Shown one piece after another: positions 7,555 through 14,281 of a stretch of 64,000 nucleotides of DNA. Origin of the DNA: Meiothermus sp. (GTDB lineage: Bacteria > Deinococcota > Deinococci > Deinococcales > Thermaceae); NCBI RefSeq assembly GCF_026004055.1, contig NZ_BPIJ01000003.1:1-64000 (forward strand). The letters are read 5' to 3'. The notes under the pieces were generated by a model that was not told the DNA's origin, ran no database searches, and worked only from the letters and a program-made list of their open reading frames with translations. Position numbers and translations under genes: made by a program. Every line of letters starts with the position of its first letter. Within the stretch, counting starts at the first letter, position 1.

Positions 7555-9159
7555 ATGGACGCCCTGGCCCTCTACCGGCAGGGCCGCTATGGGGAAGCCC
7601 TCTCGCTGGCCCAAGCCCGGGGTGACCCCAAGGCCGCCGCCCTGGCCGCCCTGGCCCTGGGTGAGGTGGCCGAAGCCCAGACCCTGCTGGAGGCTTGGTT
7701 CCCCGCGGATGAGGCCGAACAGGCCGAGCGCCTCTCCCTGCTGGGCTTCGCCGCTTTCCGGAGGGGAGATACCCAAGCGTATCAGCGGCTGGCCCTGGCC
7801 GCGGCCCAGGCCGCCCAGACCCCCCTCACCCTCTACCACCTGGGCCTCTCCCTGCCGCCCAAGGACGGCCTCCTGGCCCTGCAGGAAGCCCTGCACCAGC
7901 TGGAAACCCAAGACGCCGCACCCGAGGAGCAAGCCCGCCTGGCCTTTGCCCTGGCCCGCACCCTAAGGCGGCTGGGGCGCTTTGCGGAGGCCCTTTCCTA
8001 CGCCAGCCTGGCCGCTCTGCAAGCCCCCCAGCCCCACTACCGGCTGGAGGAGCTCACCCTGCTGGCCTATGTGGGCGCGGAGCCCCTGGCCGAGCTGGAG
8101 CGGATCCTACCCCCCCTGCTGGCCCACGAGGCCCCGCCAGTGCGCTACCACGCGCTGTGGCTCTCGCTGCTGCTGCAGGGCATGCAGGGCCAGGTTAGTC
8201 CGGAGCTATTGCAGGATCTTTATGGTCGCCACCCGCACCCCAGCCTGCTGGCCTATGACCTGCCCCTCCTGGTGCTCTTGGGCAGAGATCAGCCCTCCAG
8301 CCAGGCCCTGCTCGCCCGTCGGCTGCGGGCGGCACGGGCTCAGCCTCCCCAGGAGCCCCTGCCCCAGGCCCTTTTGCTGCTGGCCGAGGGGCTCTACCGC
8401 TACCCCCAACCCGAGGCCCGCCCCCTGCTAGAGGAGAGCCTTTCGGTGCTGGAGGCCGGGTGGGCCGAGGAGGCCCTGCGGGCGGTAGCCCATCTCTGTG
8501 CCCTGGATGGGGCCCCCCTTCCCGAACCCTACGGTGGCATGGCCCTATCCCTCCGCCCCGAGGCCAGAGCCCTCTTCCTGCCCGCCGAACTCCCTTCCCC
8601 CAACCCCGCTGGGCCCTACCTGCAGACCCTGGGAAAGGCTCAGCTTCAGGGCTTCCCCAACCTAAGGCCCCGCAGCCTGGAAATCCTCACCCTACTCCTG
8701 GCTGATCCAGAAGGCATTACGGGTGAGGCCTTGGCTAAGGAGCTCTACGGCGAGGCCAACCCCCAAGCGCTCAAGACCGAGCTCTGCCGCCTGCGCCAGG
8801 CCGGGCTCCAGATCCAAAGCCGCCCCTACCGGCTCCTCACCCCCCTGGAGGCCGACTTCCTGAAGCTTCAAGAGGCCCTGGAGCAAAACCGGATCCAAGA
8901 GGCGCTGGCCCTCTACCACGGATCGCTCTTGCCCAAAAGCCAGGCCCCCGGCATTGAGGCGTTGCGCGTCCGGCTGGAGGAGGCCCTGATTGGGGCCGTT
9001 CTGCAAAGCGGTGAGCCCGAGCTGCTCTACCGCCTGGCCGAGCGGCTGCGGGACGACCTGCGGGTCTGGGAGGCCTGCCTGACGGCCCTGCCCCCAAGAG
9101 ACCCCCGTCGCCCGGCCGTGCAAGCCTGGGTCAAGAGGCTTAGCGCCCGCTACCGCTAG
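7555..9159 (+). CDS. TPR-rich regulator with winged-helix and BTAD-like C-terminal region
   Basis: The 534-residue protein has an N-terminal ~330 residues of Ala/Leu-rich helical repeats (LYRQGRYGEALSLAQ, ARTLRRLGRFAEALSYASLA) that read as TPRs. Near residue 370 comes an OmpR-like winged helix (SLEILTLLLADPEGITGEAL, ELYGEANPQALKTELCRLR), then a BTAD-like helical block (LEQNRIQEALALYHGSLLP). This is the domain set of SARP/BTAD-type activators, but with TPRs first and the DNA-binding unit late. No membrane segment is present. It stands alone, upstream of a five-site direct-repeat array at 9303-9395, and is a candidate to bind it; SARP-type proteins bind direct repeats. That link is inference. 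Confidence 0.75.
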   Translation: MDALALYRQGRYGEALSLAQARGDPKAAALAALALGEVAEAQTLLEAWFPADEAEQAERLSLLGFAAFRRGDTQAYQRLALAAAQAAQTPLTLYHLGLSLPPKDGLLALQEALHQLETQDAAPEEQARLAFALARTLRRLGRFAEALSYASLAALQAPQPHYRLEELTLLAYVGAEPLAELERILPPLLAHEAPPVRYHALWLSLLLQGMQGQVSPELLQDLYGRHPHPSLLAYDLPLLVLLGRDQPSSQALLARRLRAARAQPPQEPLPQALLLLAEGLYRYPQPEARPLLEESLSVLEAGWAEEALRAVAHLCALDGAPLPEPYGGMALSLRPEARALFLPAELPSPNPAGPYLQTLGKAQLQGFPNLRPRSLEILTLLLADPEGITGEALAKELYGEANPQALKTELCRLRQAGLQIQSRPYRLLTPLEADFLKLQEALEQNRIQEALALYHGSLLPKSQAPGIEALRVRLEEALIGAVLQSGEPELLYRLAERLRDDLRVWEACLTALPPRDPRRPAVQAWVKRLSARYR

Positions 9160-9280
9160 GCCCCCCGGTGTGCGCCGCCCCCGGCGGGAGGCAGGCGGGG
9201 CGGGTGCAGGCGTAGGCCGTCTCCCTAAAGCCTATAACCAGCAGAGCCAACAGCGCCAGAAATAGAACCAGTCTGCGCAT
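9140..9280 (-). CDS. Small putative exported peptide, 46 residues
   Basis: An ATG preceded by GGTGG encodes 46 residues: a basic N-terminus, a hydrophobic core (LVLFLALLALLVIGF) and a probable signal-peptidase site (TAYAC), then a short Cys/Pro/Gly-rich tail. The 3' end overlaps the end of the plus-strand regulator gene by 20 bp. It is divergent from the Cys-rich peptide operon, with the GGTNACC repeat array between or next to both starts. The function is unknown, and being very short it could be spurious. Confidence 0.4.
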   Translation of the reverse strand: MRRLVLFLALLALLVIGFRETAYACTRPACLPPGAAHTGGPSGSGR

Positions 9281-9300
9281 ATTTCCACCCTACCCAACCC

Positions 9301-9395
9301 TGGGTAACCAAACAGGTCAGAAGGTAACCAAAATGAGAAAAAAGGTTACCAAATGAGTTAAGAAGGTCACCTTTCTGAGTGGGGGTTTGGTTACC
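9301..9395. promoter_or_regulatory. Array of five GGTNACC sites at ~21-bp spacing
   Basis: GGTNACC occurs at 9303, 9323, 9344, 9365 and 9389, spaced 20, 21, 21 and 24 bp, that is about two helical turns. The middle units are imperfect 21-bp tandem repeats of the form AAGGTNACCAAATGAG. The array lies 70-160 bp before the start of the Cys-rich peptide gene and just upstream of the divergent small ORF. Same-face phasing suggests cooperative binding of a regulator. Confidence 0.65.
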
Positions 9396-9462
9396 TGGGG
9401 GGTGCTACGTTGTATGAGGGATTGCAGCCACACCGCAGTTTGCTCCTTGGGAGGTGATCTCG

Positions 9463-9864
9463 ATGGAGTTGAGGAACAAGGGACTTTTGCTTGCTATGCT
9501 GGTGCTTCTTGGCTCGGTGGCCCTAGCAGAACCCGAGTGCTGCTGCCAGCAGCAAACGCCTGGCTTTGCTAAGGATGTGAAGCCTGAAAACGCTGAACTT
9601 GATCCAGGTGGTGGAGGTGGCGGTTCTGGTGGGGGAGGAGGCGGAGGAGGTGGCTCAGTAAACCCCGGTTCTCCCGGTTCTGGAGGCGAGGGCCCTGACT
9701 GTACAACAGTGTGTACTCTTGTTTGCGTGCCCGTGGTTACCGAAGCCTGCCACCAAATCTGCACCCCTCCACACCCTGGAGCAGCAGCTGTTTGCAGAAT
9801 TGTGTGTACAGCAGTGATGAGCTACATCTGCTACGATAGCTGCAGGCGCACATGCAACCCATGA
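9463..9864 (+). CDS. Secreted Cys-rich peptide with duplicated CX3C-X7-CX3C motif
   Basis: ATG at 9463 is chosen because GGGAGGTG ends 6 nt upstream; a GTG at 9454 lies inside that ribosome site. The 133-residue product has a signal peptide (LLLAMLVLLGSVALA), a CCC motif, a Gly-rich linker (~20 residues) and a 55-residue C-terminal domain with ten Cys spaced CX3C-X3-C-X7-CX3C-X10-CX3C-X7-CX3C-X3-C. The unit CX3C-X7-CX3C thus occurs twice, around a Pro-Gly turn, suggesting a disulfide-braced helical hairpin. The pattern recalls halocin-C8-like bacteriocins but no family is recognised. It overlaps a membrane-protein gene by ATGA and precedes an ABC-2 exporter, the layout of a bacteriocin with immunity and export, which is inference. 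Confidence 0.7.
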   Translation: MELRNKGLLLAMLVLLGSVALAEPECCCQQQTPGFAKDVKPENAELDPGGGGGGSGGGGGGGGGSVNPGSPGSGGEGPDCTTVCTLVCVPVVTEACHQICTPPHPGAAAVCRIVCTAVMSYICYDSCRRTCNP

Positions 9865-10226
9865 AAGCCTTGAAACTTCCTCGCTCTATTTGGATGGCCT
9901 GGCTGATTGCTCTGCTGGCCTATCCCCTTCCATGGCTGGTGAGCCTGTGGCTTCCCGGTTTGCCCGTGGGCGAGGTCGGCTTTGCGCTTGCCTTTAGCCT
10001 GGCAAGTGGGGCACTGCTGGGCATCACTCTGCGCTACCGAGGGCGGTGCCACGCGGGGCTTCGGTTTGCCGCACTGGTTTTTGCGCTTGTGCTCGGCTGG
10101 CGGGCGGTAGTAACGATTCTTGACCTACCTTCGCCTAGCCTTCAAACAAGCATTGCCGTTCTGGTATTGCTATTGGTGCTCAGCGGTATGCTCCTCATGC
10201 TTACCGACAAAAGTCTGAACGCCTGA
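9861..10226 (+). CDS. Small four-helix membrane protein coupled to the Cys-rich peptide
   Basis: ATG at 9861 overlaps the previous stop as ATGA, so translation is coupled; an upstream in-frame ATG at 9852 is possible. The ~121-residue protein shows four hydrophobic segments (SIWMAWLIALLAYPLPWLVS, GEVGFALAFSLASGALLGI, GLRFAALVFALVLGWRAVV, TSIAVLVLLLVLSGMLLML) with few charged loop residues. No family is recognised. Position and size fit an immunity or accessory protein for the peptide upstream, but this is only context. Confidence 0.6.
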   Translation: MKALKLPRSIWMAWLIALLAYPLPWLVSLWLPGLPVGEVGFALAFSLASGALLGITLRYRGRCHAGLRFAALVFALVLGWRAVVTILDLPSPSLQTSIAVLVLLLVLSGMLLMLTDKSLNA

Positions 10227-10241
10227 TCCGCAAAACAAGCT

Positions 10242-10280
10242 GGGTTTTTCTGACCCTAGGAAACTCTGTTAGGAAAAACC
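10242..10280 (+). other. Stem-loop over the ribosome site of the ABC ATPase gene
   Basis: GGTTTTTC at 10243-10250 can pair with GAAAAACC at 10273-10280. The second arm includes the AGGAAAA stretch that would serve as ribosome site for the ATG at 10285, so the hairpin could limit its translation or terminate upstream reading. The support is only the complementarity. Confidence 0.3.
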
Positions 10281-10284
10281 GCCC

Positions 10285-11244
10285 ATGAATTCAAGAACAC
10301 AGAGCCCGAACCCCACCAGGCCAGTTTTCCAGGCCCACCACCTGCGCAAGCGCTACCCCAAAGGAAAAGGCTGGCTCGAGGCTCTCAAAGGGATCAGCCT
10401 GGCGCTGTACCCAGGGGAGATCCTGACCCTCCTGGGCCCCAACGGCGCCGGCAAGACCACCACGGTCAAAATCCTGGCCGGTCTGGTGGAGCCCGACGAA
10501 GGAAGGGTAGAGGTGCAGGCAGACGAATCCGGAACCTGGCTGGGCGCGGTGCTGGAGGGTAGCCGCAACCTCTACTGGCGCCTTTCTGCCCTGGAGAACC
10601 TCATCTACTTCGGCGTCCTGCGCGGCCTTAGCCCCAAGGAGGCCCGGCGGCGGGGGCTTGAAGTGCTGGAGGTCGTCGGCCTGCTGGACAAGGCCCACCA
10701 GGCCGTGGGCGGCCTCTCCCGGGGCCAGCAGCAACGAACCGCCCTGGCCGCCGCCCTGGTGCACGACCCCCCGATCCTCTTCTTGGACGAACCCACGCTG
10801 GGGGTGGACCTGGAAGCCCAAGAGACCATCCGCGCCTGGCTGCTCCGGCTCAAGGAGGAGGGCAAGGCCATCCTCCTCACCACCCACCAGCTCGAGCTGG
10901 CCGAGGCGCTGGCGGATCGGGTGGCCATCCTGCTGGAGGGCGAGGTGGCCCTGGAGGGCAGAACCCGGGAGGTGCTGGCTGGATCCCCCAGGGCGGCCTA
11001 CCGTATAGAGCTCAGGGAGCCCTTGGCGGAAGGGGATTCCCGCCTGGCCCGCTTGCAAACCTTGGGGGCCGAGATGGAGGAGAAGGTGGTGCGGACGGTG
11101 GGAGAGGAAGCCCTTTGGGCAGCCCTCAAGATTCTAGACCCCCTGCCCCTCGAGCGGGTAGAGCGCGAGAGTCTGTCCCTGGCGGGCCTCTTCTGGCGCG
11201 TACTCAGGGAAAGGAGGAAACCGTGCTCCGAGTCGTCTATATAG
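10285..11244 (+). CDS. ABC-2 type exporter ATPase
   Basis: The 319-residue protein is an ABC ATPase of the CcmA/NatA class: Walker A LLGPNGAGKTTTVKILAGLV, signature LSRGQQQR, Walker B ILFLDEPTLGVD and switch His TTHQ are intact. The C-terminal ~100 residues are the variable regulatory tail. It should energise the permease encoded next, whose gene overlaps its end by 22 bp. Its place after the Cys-rich peptide and the small membrane protein suggests export of, or resistance to, that peptide. A deleted paralogue lies at 16059-16144. Confidence 0.88.
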   Translation: MNSRTQSPNPTRPVFQAHHLRKRYPKGKGWLEALKGISLALYPGEILTLLGPNGAGKTTTVKILAGLVEPDEGRVEVQADESGTWLGAVLEGSRNLYWRLSALENLIYFGVLRGLSPKEARRRGLEVLEVVGLLDKAHQAVGGLSRGQQQRTALAAALVHDPPILFLDEPTLGVDLEAQETIRAWLLRLKEEGKAILLTTHQLELAEALADRVAILLEGEVALEGRTREVLAGSPRAAYRIELREPLAEGDSRLARLQTLGAEMEEKVVRTVGEEALWAALKILDPLPLERVERESLSLAGLFWRVLRERRKPCSESSI

Positions 11245-11993
11245 AGCTCTGGCGCATCCTGAGGGCCCTTACCCGCTATCCCCTGGAGCTTTTGGGCGGG
11301 GTGCTGGGGGCGGTGGTGGTTTTTGCCCTTTTCTTTTCCGGAGCCCGCTACCTGGCCGGCCCGGCCCTCTTTGGGGAGCGGCTGGAGGCCCTGGTGGTGA
11401 GTCTTATCGCCTGGTCTTTGGCCTTCTCCCTCCTCTCGCAAATCGCCTCCAATATCTCGGAGGAGGCCCTGGCCGGGCTTCTGGAACAACTGGCCCTCAC
11501 CCGCCCCGGGCTTTTGGGCGTGGTGCTGGTGCGGGCCCTCCTCTCCCTCCTGCAGGTGGGCCTCCTGATCATCCCGGTCATCCTGGCCATCCTCCTCTCC
11601 TCCGGAGCCCGGCTAGACTTCCCTCCCCTGGCCCTCCTTCCCCTGGGAACCCTGGCCTTGGGCGGTCTGGGTCTGGGGCTGGTGCTGGGGGGCCTGGCCC
11701 TGATCCACAAGCGGGTGGGCCAGCTCCTAGGCCTCCTCCAGTTCCTCTTCCTGGGCCTATTCCTGGTGCGCTTTGAGGCCCTGGCCTGGCCCTGGAACAG
11801 CCTGGGCTACCTCCTGCCCCTGACCCCCTCGGTGGGGGCCCTGCGTCTCCTTTTGGGTTCGGGCGAAGCCCCCGGATGGGATCTCCTGGTGCTGGCCGGG
11901 GTCAACGCGCTGGTCTACCTGGCCCTGGGGCTTGGGTTCTTCCGGCGGGCCCTTCGCAGGGTGCGGCGGCAAGGTACGCTGGGCACCTACTGA
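11223..11993 (+). CDS. ABC-2 type permease
   Basis: GTG at 11223 is chosen because AAAGGAGG lies just upstream; longer frames reach back into the ATPase gene and lack such a site. The 256-residue protein has about six membrane segments (YPLELLGGVLGAVVVFALFF, SLIAWSLAFSLLSQIA, VLVRALLSLLQVGLLIIPVI, LLPLGTLALGGLGLGLVLGG, LGLLQFLFLGLFLV, LLVLAGVNALVYLALGLGFF) and is the membrane partner of the preceding ATPase. Substrate is unknown. Confidence 0.8.
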   Translation: MLRVVYIELWRILRALTRYPLELLGGVLGAVVVFALFFSGARYLAGPALFGERLEALVVSLIAWSLAFSLLSQIASNISEEALAGLLEQLALTRPGLLGVVLVRALLSLLQVGLLIIPVILAILLSSGARLDFPPLALLPLGTLALGGLGLGLVLGGLALIHKRVGQLLGLLQFLFLGLFLVRFEALAWPWNSLGYLLPLTPSVGALRLLLGSGEAPGWDLLVLAGVNALVYLALGLGFFRRALRRVRRQGTLGTY

Positions 11994-12049
11994 GGGAAGC
12001 CCATCTATGGCCCATCCCCCTGCGGCTGGACTGGCGGGGGCGGAGGTGA

Positions 12050-12266
12050 GTGGTGGGGCCCGGGATCGGTCTTCGCTGGAAGCGCAAGAGAAAATCCTCG
12101 AGGCCCACCCCCGGCTCACCCTGTATTTCCTCGCCAGGCTCAGCGCGAGCCCTCATCCCGCAGTGGGCAGCCCGAGCCTCCGAGTTTCCCGAGGGCCCGG
12201 CTTCTTGGGGGGAAGAAGGTAGCACAGATTACCCTGAATACCCCGATTGCCCTGCACACGCCTGTC
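12050..12266 (-). mobile_element. Decayed remnant of the same IS5-like family
   Basis: The outer 28 bp (12239-12266) match the end of the 5851-6342 element exactly. Reading inward on the minus strand, QGNRGIQGNLCYLLPPKKPG parallels the start of the other ORF, but a stop interrupts it; in shifted frame SLARKYRVSRGWASRIF matches its helix-turn-helix. Frameshifts and truncation leave no functional gene. The region 11994-12340 holds nothing else recognisable apart from this remnant and the leader of the MFS gene. Confidence 0.6.
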
Positions 12267-12340
12267 AGGGGGATCACATACCCTTGGGAATATGCAGGTG
12301 TTGCTATTAGAGAGCCTCACAGAGAATCGAGGTACACAAC

Positions 12341-13585
12341 GTGCGAACAATCGTCACATGGTTGAATCGTCACTACCCGGCCTTGCAGCATCCCCAGTAC
12401 GTGCGCCTGCTCTGGGCTACGGCCTGGTCGAGCCTGGGCAGTCAGTTCACGGTGCTGGCCCTCAGCGTAGCGGTCTTCTCCGCTACCGGTTCGGTGGCCT
12501 CGCTGGCTGGGGTGTGGGCGGTACGGGTGGCCTCGAGGCTCTTGCTCCAACCCTTTACCGGCGCGCTGTCCGACCGCTGGAACCGCCGCCAAACCCTGCT
12601 GGCCGGGTACCTGCTGAGCGCCCTGCTCTCGGTTAGCCTGGTCTTAGTGCTGTATGAGCCGTTGTTGGTGTATCCCCTGGTCTTCTTGATTCAAACTGTG
12701 GAGGGGCTGGTCAGCCCCACCGTGGCCGCCGTGGTGCCTTCCTTGGTTCCCAAAGAGGTGCTGGTCTCGGCCAATGCCCTGCGGGTGGTGCTGACCAAGG
12801 TCACGGCTTCACTGGGCCCGGCCCTGGCCGGTTTCCTGTACAACCTGGTGGGCCCGGCGTGGCTTTTCGTCTTCGATGCCCTGACCTTTGCCGCAGTGGC
12901 CTATGTGGTGCTCGGCTTGCCCAGGAATCTGGGAGGAGCCCCAAGCCGAAGGGGCACCTCAGTCTGGGCCGAAGCCGCCGAAGGTGTGCGCTTTGCCGTG
13001 AGCCGCAAAACGGTTGGGGTGATCCTGTTGCTTTCCATGCTCACCTCGCTGTTCTGGCGGGTGGTGGAGATCGTGATGGTGCCCATCTCGCTGGAGGTAG
13101 CCCACATCGGGCCGACGGGCCTGGGGCTTTTGTACACCAGCCTCACCCTGGGCGGCGTGGTTGGGGTAGCCGCTCTGGGAGCCTTGAAAAGGGGTATCCC
13201 CGGCCTTGCAGGGGTCGTATTGCTCAACACCCTGCTGGCCGTTCCCATGTTGCTAGGCGCAACCTTCCCCACGTGGGCCGTACTCCTGGCCGTGTTTTTT
13301 CTAAGCGGAATCCTGCTCGATATATCCGGCGTTGCCACCCAGTCGCTGCTGCAAGCGGAGGTGCCCAAGGCCTTTCTGGGGCGGGTTTTCAGTCTGGTCA
13401 ACGTCAGTCTGGCCCTGGGGGTGCTACCGGTGCTGGCCCTGATCGATCCGCTGGTGCGCGGGCTTGGCCTTGCCGGGGCGTTGCAGGCGGTCTCGCTGGC
13501 AGTTTGCGGGGTGGGTGCGGGGCTGTACGTTGTTGCGGTGATGGGCGGGGGGCGTGGTGCGGAAAAGGAGGAGCCTACCCGATGA
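12341..13585 (+). CDS. Major facilitator superfamily efflux transporter
   Basis: The 414-residue protein has about twelve membrane segments and the MFS motif A-like loop (GALSDRWNRRQTLLAGYLL). Its layout matches the MFS_3/EntS-like group of drug or siderophore exporters (start HYPALQHPQYVRLLWATAWS, then VAAVVPSLVPKEVLVSANAL). The start is GTG. The stop overlaps the GNAT gene by ATGA, so the pair is translated together. The substrate cannot be told; the pairing with an acetyltransferase hints at handling of a small toxic amine or antibiotic, as inference. Confidence 0.82.
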   Translation: MRTIVTWLNRHYPALQHPQYVRLLWATAWSSLGSQFTVLALSVAVFSATGSVASLAGVWAVRVASRLLLQPFTGALSDRWNRRQTLLAGYLLSALLSVSLVLVLYEPLLVYPLVFLIQTVEGLVSPTVAAVVPSLVPKEVLVSANALRVVLTKVTASLGPALAGFLYNLVGPAWLFVFDALTFAAVAYVVLGLPRNLGGAPSRRGTSVWAEAAEGVRFAVSRKTVGVILLLSMLTSLFWRVVEIVMVPISLEVAHIGPTGLGLLYTSLTLGGVVGVAALGALKRGIPGLAGVVLLNTLLAVPMLLGATFPTWAVLLAVFFLSGILLDISGVATQSLLQAEVPKAFLGRVFSLVNVSLALGVLPVLALIDPLVRGLGLAGALQAVSLAVCGVGAGLYVVAVMGGGRGAEKEEPTR

Positions 13586-14106
13586 GCGCAGAGCAGGAGC
13601 GGGTGCGCTTGCGGCCTGTGGATCATAGCGATGCCGCCGCGATCCAGAGGTGGTACGCCGAGCCGCAGGTGGTAGAATACGCCATCATTCAGCCATTCCT
13701 GGGGTATTCCCTGAGCGAGGTGCAGGATCTCATCAAGAAATGGCTTGGCCGCGACGACCGCAAGCTATACGTGTTGGAGGCAGTACAGCTTGGCTGTGAT
13801 GCGGGCCTATTGTTCCTAGAGCATATCGACTGGAAGAACCGGGCCGCAAAAGTCGCCCTGCTTATTGGAGAACCTGACCTGCGCGGACTGGGCTTGGGCC
13901 AGGCTGCGCTGAAGCACCTGATCCAGCTTGCCTGTGACGACTGGGGGCTTCACCGCTTAGGGGCCAACTGCCTCACGACCAACCAGGTGATGGCCCGATG
14001 CCTCGAGCGGGTTGGCTTTGTTCAAGAGGGGGTAATGCGAGAGGCGGTACTGCGTCATGGTCGATATCAGGACTTGAATATATACGGCTACCTCAATCAT
14101 CAATAA
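13582..14106 (+). CDS. GNAT-family N-acetyltransferase
   Basis: The 174-residue protein is a RimJ/RimL-like GNAT enzyme that moves an acetyl group from acetyl-CoA to an amine. It has the opening VRLRPVDHSDAAAIQRWYAE, the core strand AKVALLIGEPDLRGLGLGQA with the acetyl-CoA loop (RGLGLGQ), and the closing NQVMARCLERVGFVQEGVMR. The start ATG overlaps the MFS stop codon (ATGA). A longer frame reaching back inside the MFS gene is not used. The substrate is unknown; protein N-termini, aminoglycoside-like or polyamine substrates are all possible. Confidence 0.85.
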   Translation: MSAEQERVRLRPVDHSDAAAIQRWYAEPQVVEYAIIQPFLGYSLSEVQDLIKKWLGRDDRKLYVLEAVQLGCDAGLLFLEHIDWKNRAAKVALLIGEPDLRGLGLGQAALKHLIQLACDDWGLHRLGANCLTTNQVMARCLERVGFVQEGVMREAVLRHGRYQDLNIYGYLNHQ

Positions 14107-14109
14107 GCT

Positions 14110-14259
14110 GTGCGTCTGCCTATAAGAGGGAAGACTTACGCGGTGGAGGTAGTTTTTCCGGTTTCGGCTGAAGAATGGGGTTTTATTGTCTCCAACTTCA
14201 TGAACCCCAAGCGCTGGCAAAAGTATCCTGCAGAGCAGGAGGTGGTCACGGCTGGATAG
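14110..14259 (+). CDS. Small ORF, 49 residues, unknown
   Basis: A GTG-started frame 3 bp after the GNAT stop encodes 49 residues (ending NPKRWQKYPAEQEVVTAG) with protein-like composition and no membrane segment. It lies between the GNAT and ABC exporter genes in the same direction. It may be a real small gene or the tail of a lost one. Confidence 0.35.
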   Translation: MRLPIRGKTYAVEVVFPVSAEEWGFIVSNFMNPKRWQKYPAEQEVVTAG

Positions 14260-14281
14260 AAAAAGTCCCCTCTGGCCCCTG

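Noticed and set aside
9303-9395. Possible CRISPR array
   Set aside because: The repeated unit is only about 16-21 bp with no unique spacers of constant length between identical repeats; it fits tandem operator sites.
12859-14106. 415-residue plus-strand frame covering MFS and GNAT genes
   Set aside because: Only its last 174 residues are real (GNAT). The first part is an out-of-frame reading of the MFS gene.
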